Shown piece after piece: positions 17,548-26,389 of a stretch of DNA of 64,000 nt (positions are counted from its first letter, which is position 1; each line of letters starts with the position of its first letter). Under the pieces are notes generated by a model. That model did no database searches. It had not been told where the DNA came from and was given only the letters and a program-made list of their open reading frames with translations. The DNA lies in assembly GCA_947175265.1 (NCBI GenBank), contig CAMWMD010000001.1:140816-204815 (forward strand). The letters are read 5' to 3'. Both the position numbers and the translations under genes were made by a program. Origin of the DNA: an uncultured Porphyromonadaceae bacterium. Lineage in GTDB: Bacteria > Bacteroidota > Bacteroidia > Bacteroidales > Muribaculaceae.

Positions 17548-18789
17548 TTACTCGTATCTCATTGTTTCAGAGGGTGAGATACGGGCAATGAAGCCTGAGG
17601 GGAGGATAAGAACAAGATAGGTGACAACAAGAACACCTGCATTAAGGATTACAATAGATATGGGATCAAGATTTACGGGTACGAAGTCAATGTAATATGA
17701 ATCAGGATCAAGAGATATGAAGTGAGTTTTCTTTTGAAAGTAGAGGGCTGCAAGAGTAACGGCATTACCGATCAACAAACCTATCAGTGCAATCCTCATG
17801 GCAAGATAAATAAAAATCTTCCTTATTTGAGAGTTCGGGGTTCCCAGAGCCCTCATCATACCGATAAAGCGTTTCTTCTCAATAATAATGATCAGCATAC
17901 CGGAGACGAGTGTAACGACACCGACGATCATCATCAATACAAGAACTACGATGACATTTGTGTCAAGCAGATTCAGCCAGCTGAAGAGTCCGGCTCCTTG
18001 ATTCATAACATTGTCCGTGCGATACATCTTATAGAGTTCACCTTCAGCCAATGCTTTGTTTAATCTTTGCTGTAAATAAAGGGTATTTTCAGGTATCCGG
18101 TCAAAATCATCTGTGGAAATCTGGAGATAGGTGCCTTGATCATCTTTAATCTGACCTAAATGCTGTATAAGATTGATGGAGCCGTAGGCAGTCACATCGT
18201 CATATTGATCAAAATGGGAATTGTAAATTCCTTCTATTATCAAACGCCTCACTCTGACATCATCGCTTATAAAATAGGTATCAATTTTATCTCCTACTTT
18301 AAGTCGGAGTTGGTTAGCGGCATTTTCCGAAATTAGAATTTTATCTTTATTCTCTTCTTTGGAAAAATCAACAATTTTACCCTCCACAAGATTATCCTTA
18401 ATAAAGGAGGTGGAAATATAACCGTTTAACCCTTTGAGATATACTCCTTTAAAATCATCCTTGGTTTTAAGTATCGCCGGGATGGCAGCCTGCAAAGAAT
18501 AGTCGCATACAAAGGGGGTATCGTCAAGTATATTTTTCAAAGTGGGGGTAAGGGTCAAAATATTGTCATCATCGGAAGAGGTCGGGACTGAAAACAGTGT
18601 GATATGGCCATTAAATCCCACCACCTTGTCGCGGATTTCCTTTTTGAACCCTAAAACTATAGCAATTGAAGCAATCATGACAGCCACAGAAAGTGCAACT
18701 GCAATAACAGACACGGCAACCCCGGGTGCTTTCTTTTTCCCACCGGAGGAGAGAGTCAATCTCTTCGCTATATAAAAACTGTAATCCAT
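17548..18789 (-). CDS. FtsX-like ABC permease, LolC/LolE type
   Basis: A 413-residue permease of the MacB/FtsX superfamily. One transmembrane helix lies near the N-terminus (about residues 22-46, VAVSVIAVALSVAVMIAS), then a large periplasmic domain of about 215 residues, then three C-terminal helices beginning with NVIVVLVLMMIVGVVTLVSGMLIII and ending with the SETMRYE tail. This topology matches LolC/LolE, which extract lipoproteins from the inner membrane with the ATPase LolD. No lolD lies nearby. The start at 18789 (MDYSFYIAKRL) fits the family; a 12-residue upstream extension is possible but overlaps the promoter. The -7 box ends only 6 bases before the ATG, so the mRNA may be leaderless. 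Confidence 0.85.
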   Translation of the reverse strand: MDYSFYIAKRLTLSSGGKKKAPGVAVSVIAVALSVAVMIASIAIVLGFKKEIRDKVVGFNGHITLFSVPTSSDDDNILTLTPTLKNILDDTPFVCDYSLQAAIPAILKTKDDFKGVYLKGLNGYISTSFIKDNLVEGKIVDFSKEENKDKILISENAANQLRLKVGDKIDTYFISDDVRVRRLIIEGIYNSHFDQYDDVTAYGSINLIQHLGQIKDDQGTYLQISTDDFDRIPENTLYLQQRLNKALAEGELYKMYRTDNVMNQGAGLFSWLNLLDTNVIVVLVLMMIVGVVTLVSGMLIIIIEKKRFIGMMRALGTPNSQIRKIFIYLAMRIALIGLLIGNAVTLAALYFQKKTHFISLDPDSYYIDFVPVNLDPISIVILNAGVLVVTYLVLILPSGFIARISPSETMRYE

Positions 18790-18795
18790 AGGATG

Positions 18796-18825
18796 CAAAA
18801 TTACAATTTTTTCCTTAATAAACAA
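18796..18825 (-). promoter_or_regulatory. promoter abutting the permease start codon
   Basis: Minus-strand -33 TTG (18825-18823), 19-base spacer, -7 TAATTTTG (18803-18796). The ATG is at 18789-18787, so the expected start of transcription falls on or next to the start codon. Confidence 0.7.
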
Positions 18826-19000
18826 TTCTTAAATTCCATTATGCCCAATTTCCACAACTAAACGTACTGGCGATAATCATAACTGAGGAAAAAAAGGGAA
18901 ATTTTCTAAGACAATAAGAATAATATAGTAGGACGGCGTAATGGCAAATTCTCAAATTGGAAATAAAAAACCTCAAAAAAATTAGTTTTTATCAAAAATA

Positions 19001-19032
19001 TTTGGCGGTTTAAATAGCAAATGTTAATTTTG
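19001..19032 (+). promoter_or_regulatory. promoter of the glycine cleavage operon
   Basis: A -33 TTTG (19001-19004), 20-base spacer and -7 TAATTTTG (19025-19032) match the Bacteroidota consensus. Transcription should start near 19038, leaving a leader of about 100 bases ahead of gcvT. Bases 18830-19000 upstream hold no other feature that I recognise. Confidence 0.75.
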
Positions 19033-19033
19033 G

Positions 19034-19103
19034 GGTATCAAAATCGGGCTGTATCCGATACCTTATTTTCTAATTGCCTTTGAAACCCTATGGTTGAAAT
19101 GGC
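19034..19103 (+). promoter_or_regulatory. structured leader before gcvT
   Basis: Two possible hairpins occupy the gcvT leader. The first pairs GGTATC (19034-19039) with GATACC (19057-19062), with an alternative TCGG/CCGA pairing that shares bases 19057-19058. The second pairs 19076-19087 with 19092-19103 (12 positions, three mismatches). It does not match the glycine or tetrahydrofolate riboswitch consensus as I know them. Any control role is a guess. Confidence 0.35.
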
Positions 19104-19137
19104 AAAGTGTTAAAGCCAACTAATACAATCCTTAAAA

Positions 19138-20232
19138 ATGGAAGAAAAACTTATTAAAACCTGTCTTCATGACCGCCATGTCAAACTCGGCGCTCAAATG
19201 TCTCCTTTCGGTGGATTTGATATGCCCATCCAATATAAAGGTATAACCGAGGAACATAACGCCGTACGTCAGAATGTAGGTGTTTTTGATGTCAGCCACA
19301 TGGGGGAGGTCAGGATATCAGGCCCGGATGCTTTCAAATTTGTCAGCCATATATTTACCAATGATATTTCCGGAGCACCGGATGGACAGATTTTCTATGG
19401 TATGATGTGCTACGACAATGGGGGCACAGTTGACGATTTACTGGTATACAAGGTAAATGACGAAGAGTATTTTCTTGTGATCAATGCATCAAACATAGAT
19501 AAGGATGTAGACTGGATTAAGAGTCATGCCGAGGGCTTCGATGTTAAGATTGAGAACGAGAGTGAATATTACGGAGAAGTTGCAGTGCAGGGACCCAAAG
19601 CGGAAGAAACCCTTGAAAAATTGATGGGACTTCCCCTTCAAGATATTTCTTTTTATAACTTTAAAACTTTCGATGCAGACGGTGAGACAATAATCGTCAG
19701 CCGTACAGGATATACAGGAGAGGATGGTTTTGAAGTGTACGGTAGTCATAAATTCACACAGGCACTATGGGATAAATTGATGGATGCGGGAGTTCAACCT
19801 TGTGGTCTCGGTTGTCGTGATACCCTGAGATTTGAAGTAGGTCTTCCGCTGTATGGCGATGAGTTGGCAGCCGATATAACCCCGATTGAGGCAAGCCTGA
19901 GTATGTTTGTCAAATTGGACAAACCGGAGTTTATAGGGAAAGAGGCTCTTGCTTCGCAAAAGGGTAATGGGGTAACCCGCAGAATAGTCGGACTTGAACT
20001 TGAGTGTAATGCGATTCCTCGCCATGGATATCCGGTAGAGATAGAGGGTAAGAAGGTAGGAGAAATCACTACCGGCTACCGTTCCATTTCTACGGGTAAA
20101 AGTGTGGCAATGGCAATGATTGACAAACCTTATGACAAACTTGGCACAAAGGTGGAAGTAAGAATCAGGAAGAAAGTCTTTCCCGCCACCGTGGTCAAGA
20201 AACGTTTTTATGATAAGAATTACAAAAAATAA
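19138..20232 (+). CDS. gcvT: glycine cleavage system T protein (aminomethyltransferase)
   Basis: A 364-residue aminomethyltransferase. It moves the methylene group from aminomethyl-lipoyl-GcvH to tetrahydrofolate and releases ammonia. The N-terminal part has the family's start (HVKLGAQMSPFGGFDMPIQY), then VFDVSHMGEV and NDISGAPDGQIFYGMMCYDNGG. The folate-domain hallmark SRTGYTGEDGFEVY and the CRDTLRFEVGLPLYGDEL segment follow. Length and domain order are standard. It is the first gene of a five-gene operon; gcvH follows 26 bases later. Confidence 0.96.
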   Translation: MEEKLIKTCLHDRHVKLGAQMSPFGGFDMPIQYKGITEEHNAVRQNVGVFDVSHMGEVRISGPDAFKFVSHIFTNDISGAPDGQIFYGMMCYDNGGTVDDLLVYKVNDEEYFLVINASNIDKDVDWIKSHAEGFDVKIENESEYYGEVAVQGPKAEETLEKLMGLPLQDISFYNFKTFDADGETIIVSRTGYTGEDGFEVYGSHKFTQALWDKLMDAGVQPCGLGCRDTLRFEVGLPLYGDELAADITPIEASLSMFVKLDKPEFIGKEALASQKGNGVTRRIVGLELECNAIPRHGYPVEIEGKKVGEITTGYRSISTGKSVAMAMIDKPYDKLGTKVEVRIRKKVFPATVVKKRFYDKNYKK

Positions 20233-20258
20233 TAACTTATAAAGAAAAATACAACAAT

Positions 20259-20639
20259 ATGAGCAAGATATTAGATGATCTGCGTTATGCAGACTCACAT
20301 GAGTGGGTGAAACTTGAGGGTGACATAGCAACAATCGGTATAACAGATTATGCACAGCATGCACTTGGCAACATAGTGTATGTGGACATGCCTGAAGTTG
20401 GCGACGAGGTCACTCAGGGAGAAGATTTCGGTGCAGTTGAATCCGTAAAGGCAGCGAGTGATCTTATCTCTCCTGTATCCGGAGAAGTTGTTGAGATCAA
20501 TGAAGCACTTGAAGATGAACCTGAACTTGTAAATCAGGATGCGTTTGCAAATTGGATCATGAAAGTAAAGGTTTCCGATCCATCAGAAATAGAATCTCTA
20601 CTTGATGCTGCCGCATACGCGAAAATCTGTGAGGAATAA
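20259..20639 (+). CDS. gcvH: glycine cleavage system H protein
   Basis: A 126-residue lipoyl carrier protein. The lipoylated residue is Lys64 in GAVESVKAASD. The protein shuttles the aminomethyl group between P and T proteins and returns to the dihydrolipoyl dehydrogenase for reoxidation. The sequence HEWVKLEGDIATIGITDYAQ at the N-terminus is typical. It lies between gcvT and gcvPA; a perfect 11 bp stem-loop stands in the 100-base gap that follows, which may lower the downstream transcript level relative to gcvT-gcvH. Confidence 0.97.
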   Translation: MSKILDDLRYADSHEWVKLEGDIATIGITDYAQHALGNIVYVDMPEVGDEVTQGEDFGAVESVKAASDLISPVSGEVVEINEALEDEPELVNQDAFANWIMKVKVSDPSEIESLLDAAAYAKICEE

Positions 20640-20655
20640 TACTATATGATTCCTG

Positions 20656-20683
20656 CCCCGGAGTGAATGGACTCACTCCGGGG
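20656..20683 (+). promoter_or_regulatory. perfect stem-loop between gcvH and gcvPA
   Basis: Arms 20656-20666 and 20673-20683 form a perfect GC-rich 11 bp stem with a 6-base loop. No T-run follows, so it is more likely an mRNA-stability or processing element, or a weak attenuator, than a true terminator. Confidence 0.6.
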
Positions 20684-20739
20684 TAACATTTAGTTGACGA
20701 AACACAGAACAAAATTATTAACCTAACATTCTAACATAA

Positions 20740-22062
20740 ATGTCTGATAAATTCATGCCGCATACCGATGAAGATATCCGCAAGATGCTGGATAAAATCG
20801 GTGTAGAGACGATAGATGATTTATACAGTGATGTACCCTCGGAAGTGATTTTTAAGGGTGAATATGATATACCCTCCTCAATGTCAGAAATTGAATTGCG
20901 CAAACATTTTGAGGATTTGGGCAAAAAAAATCAATCACTTGTCATCTTTGCAGGTGGCGGTGTGTATGATCATTATGCACCATCTGTTGTCAATCATCTT
21001 TTGCAGAGAAGTGAGTTTTATACTGCTTACACTCCTTACCAACCTGAGATATCCCAGGGTACGTTACAGTATATTTTCGAGTATCAGAGTATGATAAGCG
21101 AGTTGACCGGATTGGAGTCAACAAACGCATCAATGTATGATGGTGCAACTGCAGCTGCGGAAGTGATGTTTATGATGGTGGCATCCTCAAAGAAAAGGAA
21201 CAAGGTGCTCATTTCGTCCACAATTTCAGAAAGAGTGCTGAATGTGGTCATGACATACGCAAAATTCCATGGTGTGGACGTCACCGTTTTGCCGGAAAAA
21301 GATGGAGTGACTGACATTGAATCTATGGAAGCGGCACTTAAGGAGGGAGATGTGGCAGGTGTGCTTCTTCCCACTCCTAATAAATATGGAATTATTGAGG
21401 ATTACTCAGGAGTAGCGGAAAAGATTCATGGAGCAAAAGGATATTTCGGAATTTATGCAGACCCCTCAACACTTGCCGTACTGAGAACTCCTGCGGAATG
21501 GGGTGCCGACGTAGCATGTGGCGATGGCCAGACTTTAGGGATGCCGTTGACTTTCGGTGGTCCATATCTTGGCTTCATTTCATGTGCTAAAAGTATGTTG
21601 AGGAAGATGCCGGGCCGCGTTGTGGGTGTCACTAAAGATGCTGACGGCAAACGTGCATTTGTCTTAACATTGCAGGCCCGTGAGCAACATATCCGTAGAG
21701 AGAAGGCGACAAGCAATATATGCTCTAACCAAAGTCTGATGGCACTCTATGCCACAATCTATCTATCTCTACTCGGGAAAAAAGGATTGGAAGAGGTCAA
21801 TATACTTTCATGTGACGGAGCACACTATTTATATAAACTTCTTATGGACTCAGGTAAATTCACTGCTGTGTTCGATAAGCCTTTCCTTAAGGAATTTGTG
21901 GTGAACACATCACTTGATATGGAAGCGGTCAATGCAAAATTGTTGAAACATGGCATACAAGGAGGAATAATTCTCGAAGATGGAAAAGTGGAGTTCGCAG
22001 TTACGGAAAAACGCACTAAAGAGGAGATTGAGAAGTTGGTGAAATTAATGGTGGAGGAATAA
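20740..22062 (+). CDS. gcvPA: glycine dehydrogenase (decarboxylating) subunit 1
   Basis: A 440-residue protein equal to the N-terminal half of the glycine-cleavage P protein. The start MPHTDEDIRKMLDKIGVETI is typical, followed by YTPYQPEISQGTLQYIFEYQ and the ALQAREQHIRREKATSNICSNQ segment. It forms a heterotetramer with GcvPB and decarboxylates glycine with PLP. It lies 2 bases upstream of gcvPB. The split form is common in Firmicutes, Thermotogae and many archaea, whereas Bacteroides species usually have one chain of about 950 residues; see the finding on this point. Confidence 0.95.
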   Translation: MSDKFMPHTDEDIRKMLDKIGVETIDDLYSDVPSEVIFKGEYDIPSSMSEIELRKHFEDLGKKNQSLVIFAGGGVYDHYAPSVVNHLLQRSEFYTAYTPYQPEISQGTLQYIFEYQSMISELTGLESTNASMYDGATAAAEVMFMMVASSKKRNKVLISSTISERVLNVVMTYAKFHGVDVTVLPEKDGVTDIESMEAALKEGDVAGVLLPTPNKYGIIEDYSGVAEKIHGAKGYFGIYADPSTLAVLRTPAEWGADVACGDGQTLGMPLTFGGPYLGFISCAKSMLRKMPGRVVGVTKDADGKRAFVLTLQAREQHIRREKATSNICSNQSLMALYATIYLSLLGKKGLEEVNILSCDGAHYLYKLLMDSGKFTAVFDKPFLKEFVVNTSLDMEAVNAKLLKHGIQGGIILEDGKVEFAVTEKRTKEEIEKLVKLMVEE

Positions 22063-22064
22063 AC

Positions 22065-23534
22065 ATGAAAACATACGATAAACTCATATTTGAACTTTCA
22101 CGTCCGGGAAGGAAAGGGTATTCTCTACCGGAGGATAATTATAACACAAACGGATTTGACAGTATACCGAAAGATCTGTTAAGGAAAGATGAAGCATCGC
22201 TACCGGAAGTAGGTGAACTTGAGGTGGTGCGTCATTATACCAATCTCTCCAATAAGAATTTCGGTGTAGATACGGGGTTTTATCCTCTGGGAAGCTGCAC
22301 CATGAAATATAATCCGAAGATAAACGAGGAATTGTCATCACTCCCGAGTTTCACGACTTTACATCCTTTGCAGGACGAATCTACAGTTCAGGGAGCGCTT
22401 GAACTTTACTGGAATCTTCAGAATATGCTTTCCAATCTTGCGGGTCTGGCTGAGTTTACGCTTAATCCTTACGCAGGAGCACACGGAGAATTGACGGGAT
22501 TGATGGTCATGAGGCAGTATCATATCTCAAGAGGAGATCACAAAAGAAAAAAAGTGATCGTTCCTGACACCGCCCATGGAACAAATCCGGCGTCTGCGAT
22601 GGTGGCAGGGTTAGAAGTCGTGGAAGTTAAATCCAAACCCAATGGCTCTATTGACGTAGAAGATTTAAAACCACTTCTTGATGATACAGTTGCGGGGATA
22701 ATGATGACCAATCCGAATACTGTCGGAATGTTTGAGACAGAGATACTCGAGATAGCGGATCTGGTTCATAGGGCAGGAGGATTGCTATATTATGATGGAG
22801 CAAACCTCAATCCTCTCCTTGGGAAAGTTCGTCCAGGAGATATGGGTTTCGACATCATGCATATCAATCTGCATAAGACTTTCTCTACACCCCACGGAGG
22901 AGGAGGACCCGGTTCAGGCCCTGTAGGTGTCGCTTCCCATCTTGTTAATTTCCTTCCGAATCCTAAAGTAGTGAAAAATGAAGATGGCACTTTCTCAATT
23001 ACCAACGGTGAGGAAAGTCTCGGAAATATATCTACTTTTATGGGGAACTTCGGAGTGATGATGAAGGCATACGCCTATATACTCACTCTCGGTAAAGAGA
23101 ATATAAAGAAAGTAGGACCTTTAGCAACCCTTAATGCCAATTATATAAAGGAGAGCCTTAAGGATGATTACCTTCTTCCGATTGAGGGTGTTTGTAAACA
23201 CGAATTTGTGTTTGACGGCCTTAAAGACAAGTCAACAGGTGTTACCACTTTGAATATCGCTAAACGTCTGCTCGATTATGGATTCCATGCACCTACAATA
23301 TATTTCCCCCTGCTCTTCCATGAATCAATGATGATAGAGCCGACGGAAACCGAGAGCAAAGAGACGCTGGATGATTTTATAGAAGTGATGCACAAGGTTG
23401 CCAAAGAGGCTAAAGAGAATCCTGATGATGTTAAAAACGCTCCTCTGACTACCATAGTGCGTAAACTTGACGAAACCACAGCGGCAAAAAATCCGATACT
23501 CAGTTACAAAGCCTTAAAGGAAGCAGTGAAATGA
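22065..23534 (+). CDS. gcvPB: glycine dehydrogenase (decarboxylating) subunit 2
   Basis: A 489-residue protein equal to the C-terminal, PLP-binding half of P protein. The PLP lysine is Lys271 in INLHKTFSTPHGGGGPGSGP, and YPLGSCTMKYNPKINE near residue 75-90 and ETESKETLDDFIEVM near the end are family hallmarks. It catalyses the decarboxylation of glycine and transfer of the aminomethyl group to lipoyl-GcvH together with GcvPA. The stop overlaps the lpdA start (ATGA at 23531-23534), giving translational coupling. Confidence 0.96.
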   Translation: MKTYDKLIFELSRPGRKGYSLPEDNYNTNGFDSIPKDLLRKDEASLPEVGELEVVRHYTNLSNKNFGVDTGFYPLGSCTMKYNPKINEELSSLPSFTTLHPLQDESTVQGALELYWNLQNMLSNLAGLAEFTLNPYAGAHGELTGLMVMRQYHISRGDHKRKKVIVPDTAHGTNPASAMVAGLEVVEVKSKPNGSIDVEDLKPLLDDTVAGIMMTNPNTVGMFETEILEIADLVHRAGGLLYYDGANLNPLLGKVRPGDMGFDIMHINLHKTFSTPHGGGGPGSGPVGVASHLVNFLPNPKVVKNEDGTFSITNGEESLGNISTFMGNFGVMMKAYAYILTLGKENIKKVGPLATLNANYIKESLKDDYLLPIEGVCKHEFVFDGLKDKSTGVTTLNIAKRLLDYGFHAPTIYFPLLFHESMMIEPTETESKETLDDFIEVMHKVAKEAKENPDDVKNAPLTTIVRKLDETTAAKNPILSYKALKEAVK

Positions 23535-24886
23535 AAAGCGATCTTATCATCATAGGCGCAGGTCCCGGAGGCTACGAGACCGCTCTCACTGCTGCCCGAA
23601 GGGGAAAGAATGTCGTCTTGTTCAATGGCGACAGATTAGGTGGCACATGTCTTAACGAAGGATGCATCCCCACGAAATGTCTTTGCAAGAATGCAGAGAT
23701 AATATCTCAATTCAAGGAAGGGGAGGTGTTCGGTATTGATGATTTCTCATTCACCCTTGACTTCGCAAAGATAATGTCGCGGAAAGACGATGTGGTCTCT
23801 AATCTGAGGTCAGGTGTCGACATGCTCCTTAAACAGGCAAAGGTGACAGTAGTAAATTCCAAGGCCACCTTTAAGGATAATCATACTGTCGTTGCTGACG
23901 GAGAAGAATATTCAGCAGACAATATCATAATCGCTACGGGGAGTGTTTCAAAGTCTCTCCCTATTCCCGGGAATGATCTTGAAGGGGTTTTAGACTCGAC
24001 TGCTCTCCTAAATATTGAAGGGATACCGGCATCACTAACCATAATCGGTGGTGGAGTGATTGGTATGGAGTTTGCCTCAATTTTTCATCAGATGGGATCC
24101 AACGTTACGGTGGTTGAATATATGAAACAGATTCTGCCTCCATTTGACTCAGATATAGCCAAACGCTTAAAACAAAATCTGACAAAAAAGGGTATCAAGA
24201 TTGTCACCGGTGCTTCGGCAAAAGAGATCAGCAGAAATGAGGACGGAGAGTTAGATTTGGTTTACGATGTTAAGGGTAAACAAGAGAAGGTAACTTCCAC
24301 ACACATACTGATGGCAGTGGGGAGAGTCCCGCAGATTCAGGGTCTTGGTCTTGAAAATACGGATATTCAGTATTCGGCAAAAGGTATCGATGCCGACGAG
24401 AATATGCGTACTTCAGTGGAAAACGTTTACGCGATAGGGGACGTCAACGCAAAAATGATGCTTGCCCATGTCGCAACTTTCCAAGGAGTTAGAGTCTTGA
24501 ATGTAATCGATAATATCAAGGACACAATTCGGTTTGACATAATTCCATCTGCAGTCTTCACCGTTCCGGAATGCGGTATGGTCGGAAAAACCGAAGAACA
24601 GTGTAAGAATGAAGGAATTAAGATTGCAGTCGGTCAGAGTTTCTTCCGGGCTAACGGAAAGGCACTGGCACTCGGAGAACCGGATGGCTTGTGTAAACTC
24701 ATTTTCAATAAGGACACTCACGTCCTCATCGGCGCGCACATAATGGGAACAGGTGCCTCGGATTTGGCGCAGCAATGTGCGGATATGATGAACGCCAACT
24801 TTACTTGGGAACAGATTTCCGATATAATATTCGGTCATCCCACGATAAGTGAAGTGATTCTCTCCGCTGTACATTCAATTAAGTGA
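23531..24886 (+). CDS. lpdA: dihydrolipoyl dehydrogenase (L protein)
   Basis: A 451-residue flavoprotein disulfide reductase. The FAD dinucleotide-binding motif is IIGAGPGGYETA (residues 7-18) and the redox-active disulfide is Cys40-Cys45 in GGTCLNEGCIPTKC. The NAD-binding motif is IIGGGVIGMEFA and the C-terminal catalytic His lies in IFGHPTISE. It reoxidises the dihydrolipoyl group on GcvH with NAD. Its place as last gene of the operon, coupled to gcvPB, indicates that it is dedicated to glycine cleavage. A strong stem-loop ends the transcript. Confidence 0.96.
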   Translation: MKSDLIIIGAGPGGYETALTAARRGKNVVLFNGDRLGGTCLNEGCIPTKCLCKNAEIISQFKEGEVFGIDDFSFTLDFAKIMSRKDDVVSNLRSGVDMLLKQAKVTVVNSKATFKDNHTVVADGEEYSADNIIIATGSVSKSLPIPGNDLEGVLDSTALLNIEGIPASLTIIGGGVIGMEFASIFHQMGSNVTVVEYMKQILPPFDSDIAKRLKQNLTKKGIKIVTGASAKEISRNEDGELDLVYDVKGKQEKVTSTHILMAVGRVPQIQGLGLENTDIQYSAKGIDADENMRTSVENVYAIGDVNAKMMLAHVATFQGVRVLNVIDNIKDTIRFDIIPSAVFTVPECGMVGKTEEQCKNEGIKIAVGQSFFRANGKALALGEPDGLCKLIFNKDTHVLIGAHIMGTGASDLAQQCADMMNANFTWEQISDIIFGHPTISEVILSAVHSIK

Positions 24887-24951
24887 CAATACTTTTTACA
24901 GGGATTTGGAATAACATAACCAAGAACAAATCTTAAGGGAAATAGTAATTG

Positions 24952-24985
24952 AAAACCCTGCTCCGATAATTAGGGGCAGGGTTTA
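24952..24985. terminator. bidirectional terminator after lpdA
   Basis: AAACCCTGC (24953-24961) pairs with GCAGGGTTT (24976-24984); inner CC/GG pairs extend the stem. It lies between the convergent lpdA and the MFS gene and can act on both strands, though the T-tract is short. Confidence 0.75.
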
Positions 24986-25008
24986 TCTTATTTATCAAGT
25001 AAGGCGAA

Positions 25009-26358
25009 TTATAACTTATGGTCAGGTGCGAACACATACGTCACGAGAGCACCCAGCAGCATAACTACAATTGAGACTACCAATACTAAAGAGGAACCTC
25101 CACTTTTTAACAATACCGGTATGAAGAATACTCCTAATACAGCACCTAACTTACCGATAGAAGCCGCTATGCCTGAGCCTTGACCTCTTACTTCCACAGG
25201 GAAAACCTTTGAGGGAAGGACGTACGTCATAAGGTGAGGCCCTATGTTGAGGAATAACTCAAAACACATAAAAGCCCCTATTGAAATCCAATGAGGCCAG
25301 TTATTCCTATAAGCAAAAAGCAGAACCAAAAGTGACAATCCGCTCAAGAGGAAGCCCCAAGTCTGTTGTTTTGCTCCATTCATCTTTGGGATGAGGAATA
25401 GGCCGATTACAAAACCGGGTAAGATAATGCATGATATCCACAAGGTAATTTCTACAGAACTTGCTACGTGTGCTATCTGAGTCTCATGTAATCCGGCATG
25501 CTCAAGACCTAAAGCCATGACCAATATCGGTAGGAAAACGCCAATACCATATACACCCAAACCTTCACATGCCCAAGGGACACCTGTGAAAATTACATTT
25601 TTCCAATGCTTGCCAATAAATGTAAAGAATCCATCTTTTGAGGCAACAGTCTTATCTCCGCTATTGGCAGCAGGGGAATCGATGGTCACATCATTTCCCA
25701 AGAATTTTTTTGTCACCATCTCAGCCTCCTTTATTCTACCCTGCGAGATTAACCACGTTGGACTTTGCCAAAAACGTATTCTTGTCAACAGCATCAAGCC
25801 TGAAAGTGCTATCATGATCCAGAGTAAAGTAGGCCAAGCCGTCGCCTCTGTCCAATCCTTCACCATAAGGAAACAAACCAAAGCAACTATTATATTGCCT
25901 AATGCACTGGCTGCTTTTGCCGCTCCCACCATTGTAAAAGTCCATTTTGCGGGCATCAATTCAGAAATGTAATCCGAATCAAGACTATATTCTCCACCAA
26001 TACCAAATCCCATTAAAAATAGACAAACTATCAAAACGGAGATATGGGGAAAGATAAGGGCGACCACCGAGGAGAGAAGGATTATCAGGGGACACAATCT
26101 GAACAAAGTCAGATAGCCATATTTATCAGACAATTTTCCCAGAATAGCCGAACCGACCATAATACCTATGAGATCCATCGCACCTACCAACCCTTGCATG
26201 GCAGAAGAAAGTTGAGGATGAGATATCAGTTGGTATAATGGTATGATTACCGAAACCAACGTTGCCAATCCCGTACCTATAAGTTGCCCGAGGGAAGCGA
26301 CAGCAACAATCCTAATTTGCTTCCAGGAAAACGGTGCATCTTTTATCGTATATTCCAT
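25009..26358 (-). CDS. MFS transporter, metabolite/sugar-symporter type
   Basis: A 449-residue permease with about 12 transmembrane helices. The typical loop 2-3 motif appears as GKLSDKYGYLTLFR and the helix 4 region reads GFGIGGEYSLDSDYISELMPAKW, which is characteristic of the sugar/metabolite porter subgroup. A long central loop follows helix 6 (FWQSPTWLISQGRIKEAEMV). The substrate is not apparent. It is the last gene of a three-gene cluster behind a urea transporter (31-base gap) and a potassium-channel-like gene; this context suggests small-molecule nitrogen or ion handling, but that is only inference. Confidence 0.8.
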   Translation of the reverse strand: MEYTIKDAPFSWKQIRIVAVASLGQLIGTGLATLVSVIIPLYQLISHPQLSSAMQGLVGAMDLIGIMVGSAILGKLSDKYGYLTLFRLCPLIILLSSVVALIFPHISVLIVCLFLMGFGIGGEYSLDSDYISELMPAKWTFTMVGAAKAASALGNIIVALVCFLMVKDWTEATAWPTLLWIMIALSGLMLLTRIRFWQSPTWLISQGRIKEAEMVTKKFLGNDVTIDSPAANSGDKTVASKDGFFTFIGKHWKNVIFTGVPWACEGLGVYGIGVFLPILVMALGLEHAGLHETQIAHVASSVEITLWISCIILPGFVIGLFLIPKMNGAKQQTWGFLLSGLSLLVLLFAYRNNWPHWISIGAFMCFELFLNIGPHLMTYVLPSKVFPVEVRGQGSGIAASIGKLGAVLGVFFIPVLLKSGGSSLVLVVSIVVMLLGALVTYVFAPDHKL

Positions 26359-26389
26359 TTTATTATCTCAGAGATTCTTTGGAAATCAA

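Noticed and set aside
18790..18825. 12-residue extension of the LolC/E-type permease
   Set aside because: It covers the promoter, and the family N-terminus starts at 18789.
19038..19137. Glycine riboswitch before gcvT
   Set aside because: I looked for the conserved glycine aptamer and the tetrahydrofolate aptamer cores and did not see them.
19765..20364. 199-residue minus-strand ORF across gcvT and gcvH
   Set aside because: It spans two conserved genes and their gap; the translation is Cys/Leu/His-rich shadow sequence.
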